A stretch of DNA of 6,464 nt, taken from Bacillota bacterium (GTDB taxonomy: Bacteria > Bacillota > Clostridia > Christensenellales > CAG-138). The notes beneath the pieces are model-generated. The model worked only from the letters and a program-made list of their open reading frames with translations. It made no database searches and was not told the origin of the DNA. Below, piece after piece: positions 1 to 5,514 of the stretch. The translations under genes were made by a program, and so were the position numbers. How positions within the stretch are numbered: the stretch's first letter is position 1; each line of letters starts with the position of its first letter. The DNA lies in assembly GCA_023461495.1 (NCBI GenBank), contig JAEYLA010000015.1, positions 1 to 6,464 of the forward strand, given 5' to 3'.

Positions 1-684
1 CTTGCCCCGGGCCAGACGCCCGGCGCATCTGCTTCCCCCGGCGCTTCCACTTCGCCCACGCCCTCCGGCTCCGCGCCCAAGAGCTACAGCGAAGCAAAGA
101 AGCTCAACAGCGACACTGTCGGCTGGATCAAGGTGCCCGGCACGAATATCGACTACCCTATCATGTACGATAAGTCCGGCAAGTGGTTCTACAACACCCA
201 TGATATCAACAAGAAGAGCACAAACGCTGGCTCCATTTACACCTACTATGGCGATGTAACGCGCAATATTATCGTCACCGGCCACAACATGCGTCAGTCG
301 GACAGCATGTTTCACCAGCTCCACAAGGTACAGGATAACAAGTCCTCCCTGACAACAAAGGCCAACCGGACGTTTACCGTTAAGCTGCCCGGCTTCAAAG
401 CTTGGAACGAGGGCGCACAGTCCAAGTGGGAGGTGTTCGCTCTCTACGAAACAAAGGACAGCGAACCTACAAGCACTCTCAAGTACAACGTCAACCACCT
501 TTCCAAGTCCAGCAAGTCGGACATCGAAGCGTGGATTGAAAAGCAGAAGAGCCGCTCCGAGGTCAAGCTGGATGTGAAAGTCTCAGCAGACGATATCTTT
601 ATGACGCTCGTCACCTGCGGCGACAACTATGATTACAGCGATGCACAATCCCGCCTGTATGTCTTCCTCAAAGCGGTAGGCTAA
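1..684 (+). CDS. srtB: Class B sortase, 5'-truncated by window edge
   Basis: Membrane-anchored cysteine transpeptidase that cleaves a sorting signal in surface proteins and joins them to the cell wall or to pilin-like partners. The frame is open from base 1, so the N-terminus, which should carry a membrane anchor, lies outside; 227 residues are visible. Visible residues 1-27 are a Pro/Ser/Ala/Gly-rich spacer. The sortase fold begins near residue 36 with DTVGWIKVPGT and DYPIMY, then NAGSIYTYYG. The catalytic triad is recognisable: His95 in TGHNM, Cys206 in TLVTCGDN and Arg218 in SRLYVF. The His-Cys spacing (111 residues) and the long insert between them, including a helix around 168-185, fit class B rather than class A. 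Family assignment is firm; the substrate is unknown, and no sorting-signal protein is encoded in the window. The gene ends just before a strong terminator, so it is the last gene of its transcript. The exact subgroup is uncertain. Confidence 0.93.
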   Translation, partial: LAPGQTPGASASPGASTSPTPSGSAPKSYSEAKKLNSDTVGWIKVPGTNIDYPIMYDKSGKWFYNTHDINKKSTNAGSIYTYYGDVTRNIIVTGHNMRQSDSMFHQLHKVQDNKSSLTTKANRTFTVKLPGFKAWNEGAQSKWEVFALYETKDSEPTSTLKYNVNHLSKSSKSDIEAWIEKQKSRSEVKLDVKVSADDIFMTLVTCGDNYDYSDAQSRLYVFLKAVG

Positions 685-704
685 ATTAAGCCTGTGTACA
701 TTAT

Positions 705-738
705 GCAAGGGCCGGTCAATGACCGGCCCTTGCTTTTT
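705..738 (+). terminator. Intrinsic terminator after sortase gene
   Basis: A perfect 14-bp inverted repeat (GCAAGGGCCGGTCA at 705-718, its complement at 720-733, one central base) is followed directly by TTTTT (734-738). It starts 21 nt after the sortase stop and is a textbook Rho-independent terminator. A second, much weaker stem (GCC/GGC around 768-779) followed by six T residues lies just downstream and may back it up. Confidence 0.93.
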
Positions 739-858
739 ATAACATCCGGTTTTCTAGCACCAATCGTGCCGAAACGGGCTTTTTTCTATGGCAGGGACAT
801 ATCCGCAAGCTTCTTTCCATATACCTTCTTGTATCACGCAACCGATGGGGGAATAAAG

Positions 859-1848
859 ATGTGCACTGCCATGACGCTGCAATCCATGGAGGGAAAGAAT
901 TTTCTTGCGCGGACGATGGATTTTTCCTATGAGATTGATCCTACCCTTTATGTCTTTCCAAGAAACCATACCTGGAACAATGTGCTCGGCACGCATACCA
1001 TACGGAACCGGTATCAATTTATGGCGGTTGGGCAGCAGGCCGATGGTCTGATCGCTTTTTTTGACGGCGTGAACGAAACGGGGTTTGCCGCTGCAGCGCT
1101 GTATTTTGCGGGTTACGCGCAATACAACATGTATCTTCAGCATGCCGGGAAAGAACGGATTCCGTCTTTGGATGCGCTGCATTATATGCTTGGCAACTGC
1201 GGCTCCGTACGGGAGCTTGTGGAACTGCTGCCCAATGTAACAATCGTGGGCTTTGAAGACCCGGTGACGCAGGCGGCAGCGCCGCTGCATTGGATTGCCA
1301 CGGACCGCACGGGGGAATGTGTCGTCATTGAACAGACGGCCGCGGGGTTGCAGGCATTTCAGAACGAAATCGGCGTTATGGCAAACAGCCCTGGTTTTTT
1401 ATGGCATATGACGAATTTAAGAAATTACGCGGGCGTATCCCCCCGGCAGGAGGAAGAAGCGAAGTGGGGCAATGTCGTATTGCGGCCGTTTGGACAGGGG
1501 GCAGGAACCACGGGACTTCCGGGCGGGTACACTTCACCCGAACGCTTTGTAAGGACTTCTTTTTTAAAAGCGCATACGGTCACGCCCAAAGACGATATAG
1601 ATGCGGTAACGGCCTGCTTTCATATCATGGAGAGTGTCTCCATTCCCAAAGGCGTGGTTGTTACAAGCCGGGAGACCTTCGATTATACACAGTACGTGAT
1701 ATTGATCAACACCGATACCTGCGAGTATTTCTTTAAGACATATGATAATTTGCAGATCAGCGTGGCGGGGCCGTTGGAGGAGTATCATGTTACAACTCCT
1801 GTCTCTTTTGGAAGCATCGGCGGCAGCCCTTCGTATGAAAAAAGATAA
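859..1848 (+). CDS. Choloylglycine hydrolase family enzyme (penicillin V acylase / bile salt hydrolase type)
   Basis: N-terminal-nucleophile hydrolase that cleaves linear amide C-N bonds such as those of conjugated bile salts or penicillin V, probably also N-acyl signals; 329 aa, normal family length, no signal peptide, so cytoplasmic. The start at 859 is chosen because it gives Met-Cys, where Cys2 becomes the catalytic N-terminal residue, and because GGGGGAA sits 7 nt upstream; the open frame reaching back to 694 crosses the sortase terminator. Conserved residues visible: Cys2, Arg18 and Asp21 in LARTMDF, DGVNETGF at 69-76, Asn176 in ANSPGF and Arg229 in SPERFVR. At position 82, where bile salt hydrolases usually have Asn, this protein has Tyr (LYFAGYA), as in Bacillus sphaericus penicillin V acylase; WHMTNLRNY (182-190) also resembles that enzyme. 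Penicillin V acylase-like activity is therefore favoured over bile salt hydrolysis, by inference only. It appears monocistronic; no convincing promoter was found between 739 and 858. Confidence 0.93.
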   Translation: MCTAMTLQSMEGKNFLARTMDFSYEIDPTLYVFPRNHTWNNVLGTHTIRNRYQFMAVGQQADGLIAFFDGVNETGFAAAALYFAGYAQYNMYLQHAGKERIPSLDALHYMLGNCGSVRELVELLPNVTIVGFEDPVTQAAAPLHWIATDRTGECVVIEQTAAGLQAFQNEIGVMANSPGFLWHMTNLRNYAGVSPRQEEEAKWGNVVLRPFGQGAGTTGLPGGYTSPERFVRTSFLKAHTVTPKDDIDAVTACFHIMESVSIPKGVVVTSRETFDYTQYVILINTDTCEYFFKTYDNLQISVAGPLEEYHVTTPVSFGSIGGSPSYEKR

Positions 1849-1873
1849 AGCGGTAATTTCCCGGTAAGGAAAC

Positions 1874-1932
1874 GGCAGGATTGCCCGATGCAATCGCACG
1901 AAATGATGCGGGACATCGGGCCATAGCCTGCC
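1874..1932. terminator. Long interrupted inverted repeat, possible (bidirectional) terminator
   Basis: Three nested arm pairs can be read: GGCAGG (1874-1879) with CCTGCC (1927-1932), GCCCGATG (1883-1890) with CATCGGGC (1914-1921), and CGCA (1895-1898) with TGCG (1907-1910). Together they would fold into one long interrupted stem starting 26 nt after the hydrolase stop. The T-runs that follow are weak on both strands (CTTTGCACTGTTTT on +). A terminator for the hydrolase gene is the simplest reading; another structured RNA or a DNA-level element is possible. Confidence 0.5.
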
Positions 1933-2033
1933 CTTTGCACTGTTTTCATCGCAATTCCATCCGTCTGTCATGCGCAATGATGGCCTTTAAACTGATTTTT
2001 TCTTCGCTTTTCCAACATTTTTCCAATTGCATA

Positions 2034-2060
2034 TAAACTTCCTGCAAAAATATACGATAA
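2034..2060 (+). promoter_or_regulatory. Sigma-28/SigD-type flagellar promoter for motAB
   Basis: TAAA (2034-2037), 15 nt, then TACGATAA (2053-2060). The known flagellar sigma consensus is TAAA-N15-GCCGATAT (SigD) or TAAAGTTT-N11-GCCGATAA (FliA); the -35 core and the spacing match exactly and 6 of 8 bases of the FliA -10 match. It lies about 150 nt upstream of motA, a typical late flagellar gene, which supports the call. Transcription would start near 2067. An overlapping housekeeping reading (TTGCAT-N18-TATACG) exists but is a poorer match. Confidence 0.6.
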
Positions 2061-2066
2061 ACGATA

Positions 2067-2211
2067 TGTAAGGCGGAATTGGCCGCAAAATCGGGATAAA
2101 ATGATCGGCGGCATCTTATTGTGGGAGATAAGATCAAGCGCGCAATCTTTTTATGCAGAATTTAATGAAATACGCTTGATAAACAAAGTCCGTCATTACG
2201 GAGGATTGGAT
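2067..2211 (+). promoter_or_regulatory. motA 5' leader with inverted repeats
   Basis: About 145 nt separate the predicted start of transcription from the motA start codon. Two perfect inverted repeats are visible: ATCTTAT (2113-2119) with ATAAGAT (2128-2134), and ATCAAGCG (2133-2140) with CGCTTGAT (2173-2180). They share the two bases 2133-2134. The leader ends in GGAGG at 2200-2204. No known riboswitch consensus, including cyclic-di-GMP-I, was recognised. That it folds and has a regulatory role is inference. Confidence 0.3.
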
Positions 2212-3063
2212 ATGTTTAAGTTTAAGTCAGCGAAATCGACGCTGATTGGATTTTCAATTGGAATTTTATGCGTGGTATCCTCAATTATGATGTCGGGGAA
2301 TTTTCGTTCCTTTTTGAACTGGCCTTCGGTATTTATTACAGTCGGCGGTACGTTGGGTGCCATGATCGTGGCATTTCCGCCAAACAGGCTCAAGACGCTT
2401 GGCGCGGTTATGAAGAAGTCGTTTTCCAAGCAAACGCTTGATTTGGACAAGGATATCCAAACCATTGTAACGCTGAGCAACACCATCAGAAAAGACGGGG
2501 CCCTGAAGCTTGAGGATTCCGTAGACAGATATACGAAGGATGAATTTCTCAAAAAGGGTCTCATGCTTCTGGTAGATGGCGCGGACAGAGAATTTCTCAA
2601 ATGCACCATGCAGCGGGAGATCTATCGTACCGCGAAAAGGCACCAGAAGGGCCAACAGATGATTGAAATGATTGCGGCCACGGCGCCGTCATTAGGGCTT
2701 TTGGGAACATACATCGGCCTGATCCCAATGCTTGAGCATCTGGAGGACCCAACAAAGCTGGGGCCGCTGATGGCGATTGAGCTGGTAACCTCCTTCTACG
2801 GCGCGTTTATTGCCTACGTTGTCTTTTCGCCGATGGCAAAGCGCCTGCGCTCCATGAGCAGCGATGAAATGACGCGCAAGGAGTTGCTGCTTGAGGGGCT
2901 GCTTGCCATTGAAGCAAAGCAGAACCCAAGGATGATTATCGAAACGCTTACCGCTTATCTGACCAAGCAGGAAGCAAGAAGCATGCGCCGGAAGCAGCAG
3001 GCTATACCCGGCATTGATACGCAAAAGAAAGTGCTTACTTACAATACCAAAAGAGGGCAGTAG
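2212..3063 (+). CDS. motA: Flagellar motor stator protein MotA
   Basis: Membrane channel subunit of the flagellar stator; with MotB it couples ion flow to rotation by acting on the rotor protein FliG. It is 283 aa, usual for the family. The start at 2212 is chosen over an in-frame ATG at 2101 because GGAGG (2200-2204) is placed 7 nt before it and the hydrophobic TM1 begins near residue 10. Four membrane segments are visible, roughly 10-26, 36-55, 155-175 and 188-208. The large cytoplasmic loop (56-154) carries the IRKDGALKLED segment. The MotA signature follows: TAPSLGLLGTYIGLIPML with the conserved Pro159, DPTKLG, MAIELVTSFYGA, and FSPMAKRL with the second conserved proline, Pro207. The C-terminus ends in a basic tail (256-283). 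Glu190 in MAIEL stands where alanine is common. motB follows after 2 nt, so the pair is co-transcribed and probably translationally coupled. Ion type (proton or sodium) cannot be decided here. Confidence 0.95.
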   Translation: MFKFKSAKSTLIGFSIGILCVVSSIMMSGNFRSFLNWPSVFITVGGTLGAMIVAFPPNRLKTLGAVMKKSFSKQTLDLDKDIQTIVTLSNTIRKDGALKLEDSVDRYTKDEFLKKGLMLLVDGADREFLKCTMQREIYRTAKRHQKGQQMIEMIAATAPSLGLLGTYIGLIPMLEHLEDPTKLGPLMAIELVTSFYGAFIAYVVFSPMAKRLRSMSSDEMTRKELLLEGLLAIEAKQNPRMIIETLTAYLTKQEARSMRRKQQAIPGIDTQKKVLTYNTKRGQ

Positions 3064-3065
3064 CA

Positions 3066-3776
3066 ATGGATCATGATTTCCTGGATATGGAAGATGAAGC
3101 CATGGATGAAGAGGCGCCCGCATGGCTGACCAGTTACAGCGATATGATGACGGATTTGCTTGCAATCTTCGTGATTTTGTTTTCATTTGCGATGATGATG
3201 CAGGCAAGCACCGCCATGGCTGCGGCTTCCGCTGTAAAAAACGCCTCCACCACAGCTGTGATCAGCGCTGAAGCGCCCGTGCAGGAAGCCGAGCAGGTAC
3301 TTGCTGACGGACAGGAGCGCTTCAACAACTTCTATGAGGAGCTTAAAAGCTATATCGATGATAACGGCCTTTCCAAGCAGTTGAGCGTTGCCAAGGAAGG
3401 AAACGATGTGGTGTTGCTGCGTATGTCCGATTCCGCCTTGTTTGACCCTGCGCAGGCGGAAATCAATCCCCAGGCGGATGCGGTGATGGAAAGCGTCTCC
3501 AACATCCTGACGGAATACGGGAGCATTATTGAGATGGTACGCATCGAGGGACATACGGATGACCGCCCCATCAACAACAAACAATTTAATACCAATTGGG
3601 AACTTTCCACCGCCAGGGCCGTCAACGTCCTCAAACGGCTGCTTGAGATTTCCACGCTTGGGTCAAAAAAATTCTCCGCCGTCGGCTACAGTGAATTCTA
3701 TCCGATTGCGGATAACGCAACGCCGGAGGGAAGGGCCCAAAACAGGCGCGTGGATTTCATTATTGAGACGGAATAA
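3066..3776 (+). CDS. motB: Flagellar motor stator protein MotB (OmpA-family peptidoglycan-binding)
   Basis: Stator subunit that carries the ion-binding aspartate and anchors the stator to peptidoglycan; 236 aa. Residues 1-19 are cytoplasmic and strongly acidic (nine Asp/Glu, no Lys/Arg). One membrane helix covers about 20-45, beginning AWLTSYSDMMTDLLAIF; Asp26 in YSDMMT aligns with the essential aspartate (Asp32 of E. coli MotB). Asp30 is a second acid one helical turn later, where leucine is more usual. An Ala-rich linker (46-80) contains the plug/periplasm-side region. The OmpA-like domain covers about 112-235, with IEGHTDDRP (160-168), NWELSTARA (177-185), VGYSEFYP (206-213) and GRAQNRRVDF (222-231). 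AGAGGG lies 8 nt before the ATG, inside the end of motA. Same operon as motA, same function; identification is secure. A short ORF after motB (3782-3952) is not counted as a gene. Confidence 0.95.
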   Translation: MDHDFLDMEDEAMDEEAPAWLTSYSDMMTDLLAIFVILFSFAMMMQASTAMAAASAVKNASTTAVISAEAPVQEAEQVLADGQERFNNFYEELKSYIDDNGLSKQLSVAKEGNDVVLLRMSDSALFDPAQAEINPQADAVMESVSNILTEYGSIIEMVRIEGHTDDRPINNKQFNTNWELSTARAVNVLKRLLEISTLGSKKFSAVGYSEFYPIADNATPEGRAQNRRVDFIIETE

Positions 3777-3959
3777 AAAGCATGCACGCAATGAAACAGA
3801 GCCGGCTGTATATTGAGGGAAAGGCATTGTCTTTCCATGAAGTGCGAAACGCAGGTTTGCGCCAAGTCGGGTGCTGGCCATTTTTGACTTTCAATAGTGA
3901 AAGCGCCTTTTTCTTTACGTTATGTAAGGATGCCCTCTCTCAAAACGTATAATTATCAC
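3777..3959 (+). other. Intergenic stretch after motB: two small hairpins, no clear gene
   Basis: Two short perfect inverted repeats occur: GGAAAG (3818-3823) with CTTTCC (3831-3836), and CTTTCA (3888-3893) with TGAAAG (3898-3903). The second has an ATAG loop and is followed by TTTTTCTTT (3908-3916), so it is a weak candidate terminator for motAB. Its stem is AT-rich and only 6 bp. Nothing else convincing is seen. Confidence 0.3.
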
Positions 3960-3988
3960 TTGACATGTAGGAGCATGGACGCTAGAAT
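3960..3988 (+). promoter_or_regulatory. Strong housekeeping (sigma-A) promoter of the liv-type operon
   Basis: A perfect -35 TTGACA (3960-3965), a 17-nt spacer and TAGAAT (3983-3988, 5 of 6 to TATAAT). Transcription should start near 3995, which places the start just before the 5' arm of the leader stem at 3998. It lies 155 nt upstream of the binding-protein start codon and reads toward it. Confidence 0.85.
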
Positions 3989-3994
3989 TTAGAA

Positions 3995-4142
3995 AAGTCC
4001 TGAGCCGTTATTTGCGTATGCGCATATTTTAACCAAGGCGCGCGCTCAGGATGTTTTGTATAATTATAAACCTGCGCTCGTTTTCCGACAGGGAAACCGC
4101 CGGAAAAGTTTTATTTAGGAATCTATTGAAGGAGAATGTCAT
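3995..4142 (+). promoter_or_regulatory. Structured leader of liv-type operon, possible attenuator/riboswitch
   Basis: The predicted transcript opens with TCCTGAGC (3998-4005), which pairs perfectly with GCTCAGGA (4044-4051), enclosing a 10-bp palindrome TATGCGCATA (4017-4026). Further on, TTTTCCG (4081-4087) pairs with CGGAAAA (4101-4107), followed by TTTTATTT (4109-4116), a terminator-like layout. The same 5' arm can instead pair as GTTTTCC (4080-4086) with GGGAAAC (4091-4097) around a GACA loop. The two hairpins are mutually exclusive. No known riboswitch class was recognised. AAGGAG (4129-4134) then serves the binding-protein gene. A regulatory switch is inference; the pairings are directly visible. 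Confidence 0.45.
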
Positions 4143-5363
4143 ATGAAGAAGTTACTCTGTACAGTACTTGCCCTCGTTTTCGTGCTCAGCCTCGTGGCAG
4201 GCTGCAGCAATGGGAACGCGCCCGCAAACACGCCCGCTCCTGCCGAAACTTCCGGCACGCCCGCCGAGCCTTCTGATAATGGGCAGGACACGCCCGCTGT
4301 CGCTGCTGCTTATAAAATCGGCGGTACCGGCCCCCTGACCGGCGGCGCTGCCATCTACGGCAACGCGGCCAAGAACGGCGCGCAGATCGCGGTTGACGAG
4401 ATCAACGCCCTGGGCGGTATCCAGTTCGAACTCAAGTATGAGGATGACGAGCATGACGCCGAGAAAGCGGTCAACGCTTACAATACCCTCAAGGATTGGG
4501 GCATGCAGATTTCCCTTGGCTCCGTCACCAGCACACCCTGTGTTGCTACGAGCGCCGAAACCTTTGCAGACAGGATCTTTGCCCTCACGCCTTCCGCTTC
4601 CGCAACCGCGGTCATCGAGGGCAAGGACAATATGTACCAGATGTGTTTTACCGATCCTAACCAGGGTTCCGCTTCTGCGCAGTACATCTTTGACAAGCAG
4701 CTTGGCACAAAGGTCGCCGTCATCTATAAAAACGACGATGTTTACTCCAAAGGCATCTACAGCACGTTTGAAAGCAAGGCCAAGGAGCTTGGCCTGACGA
4801 TCGTCTCCACCACCACCTTTACCGAAGACAGCCAGACCGACTTCTCCGTTCAGCTGACCGATGCGAAGAATAACGGCGCGGATCTCGTGTTCCTGCCCAT
4901 CTACTATACGCCCGCTTCCCTGATCTTCCAGCAGGCAAAGGCGATGGACTATGCGCCCAAATACTTTGGCGTGGACGGTATGGACGGTATCCTCACGCTC
5001 GAATCCTTTGATGCTTCTCTGGCGGAAGGCGTCATGCTGCTCACCCCGTTCAATGCGGACTCTACCGATGCGCGTACCGCAGGCTTTGTGAGCAAGTATA
5101 AGGAAGCCTACGGCGAAACCCCCAACCAGTTCGCCGCAGACGGCTATGACTGCGTATACGCCTACAAGGCCGCGCTTGAGGCTGCCGGCTGCACGCCTGA
5201 TATGAGCGCTGCCGATATCTGCGAAAAGCTGGTTGCAACATTCTCCACCATCACCTTTGATGGCCTGACCGGTGACGCTATGACCTGGGCCGCCACCGGC
5301 GAAGTCTCCAAGAGCCCCAAGGGCATGGTCATTCAGAGCGGCGCTTACGTCGGTATGGACTAA
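4143..5363 (+). CDS. livK: Branched-chain amino acid-type ABC transporter substrate-binding lipoprotein (LivJ/LivK family)
   Basis: Extracellular receptor of a HAAT-family importer: it binds substrate outside the membrane and hands it to the LivH/LivM channel. It is 406 aa. Residues 1-20 form a lipoprotein signal peptide (MKK, hydrophobic core, lipobox VAGC) with Cys21 as the lipidated residue. Residues 22-55 are a Pro/Ala/Thr/Ser-rich tether. The type I periplasmic-binding fold starts at 57 with YKIGGTGPLTGGAAIYG and AVDEINALGG, typical of the family; later landmarks are LGSVTST (125-131), a second lobe from about 188 (GTKVAVIYKNDD), DLVFLPIYYT (247-256) and FAADGYDCVYAY (330-341). AAGGAG lies 8 nt before the start. 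It has its own strong promoter and structured leader, and a hairpin separates it from livH, so it is likely the most abundant component. Family members also bind urea, amides or other compounds; Leu/Ile/Val is therefore presumed, not shown. Confidence 0.93.
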   Translation: MKKLLCTVLALVFVLSLVAGCSNGNAPANTPAPAETSGTPAEPSDNGQDTPAVAAAYKIGGTGPLTGGAAIYGNAAKNGAQIAVDEINALGGIQFELKYEDDEHDAEKAVNAYNTLKDWGMQISLGSVTSTPCVATSAETFADRIFALTPSASATAVIEGKDNMYQMCFTDPNQGSASAQYIFDKQLGTKVAVIYKNDDVYSKGIYSTFESKAKELGLTIVSTTTFTEDSQTDFSVQLTDAKNNGADLVFLPIYYTPASLIFQQAKAMDYAPKYFGVDGMDGILTLESFDASLAEGVMLLTPFNADSTDARTAGFVSKYKEAYGETPNQFAADGYDCVYAYKAALEAAGCTPDMSAADICEKLVATFSTITFDGLTGDAMTWAATGEVSKSPKGMVIQSGAYVGMD

Positions 5364-5396
5364 GCCGCTATTCGCCCTTTCACTGTTTGAAAAGAA

Positions 5397-5441
5397 GAGA
5401 GGGCTGTCGAGCAAACTCGGCAGTCCTCTTCATTCCATTTT
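5397..5441 (+). terminator. Intercistronic hairpin between binding protein and livH (partial terminator)
   Basis: A 15-bp stem with three G-T pairs joins GAGAGGGCTGTCGAG (5397-5411) to CTCGGCAGTCCTCTT (5416-5430) around a CAAA loop. It is followed only by CATTCCATTTT, a poor T-tract, so read-through to livH is likely. Such hairpins after a binding-protein gene often lower downstream transcription and protect the upstream mRNA; that role is inferred here. Confidence 0.65.
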
Positions 5442-5514
5442 ACGGGTTACAAAAGATGTGAACTTTGCGCTCCATTTTCGGGAATGCGTGAAGAGAAATG
5501 AGGGGATACCGGTT

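Noticed and set aside
694..858. Upstream extension of the hydrolase reading frame by 55 codons
   Set aside because: It would start before the sortase terminator and place residues ahead of the catalytic Cys2, which must follow Met1 in this family.
754..1290. Minus-strand 178-codon frame inside the hydrolase gene, and similar opposite-strand or shifted frames elsewhere
   Set aside because: All lie within confidently identified genes, are compositionally odd (rich in Arg, His, Cys) and show no domains.
2101..2211. Upstream in-frame ATG extension of motA by 37 codons
   Set aside because: No good ribosome binding site there, no similarity to MotA N-termini, and a GGAGG is well placed before 2212.
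3782..3952. A 56-codon + strand ORF starting 5 nt after the motB stop
   Set aside because: No proper ribosome binding site, no recognisable similarity, and it contains the short hairpins that look like post-motB non-coding sequence. Conservation in relatives would be needed to revive it.
3984..4000. CodY-like box over the liv promoter -10 region
   Set aside because: The best alignment to AATTTTCWGAAAATT matches only about 8 of 15 positions, too poor to claim.
4059..4064. Second promoter at TATAAT in the leader
   Set aside because: No -35 element at 16-18 nt upstream and no proper extended -10 (the TG abuts the hexamer).
4080..4116. T-box-like sequence (AGGGAAACCGCC) in the liv leader
   Set aside because: It resembles the T-box core AGGGTGGNACCGCG but lacks the TGGN that pairs with the tRNA end, and the 148-nt leader shows no specifier stem or other T-box elements.
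4152..5414. A 420-codon open frame on the minus strand covering the binding-protein gene
   Set aside because: The + strand product is a full, well-recognised lipoprotein with signal peptide and binding fold. The antisense frame has no recognisable domain, and its openness follows from the codon bias of the sense gene.
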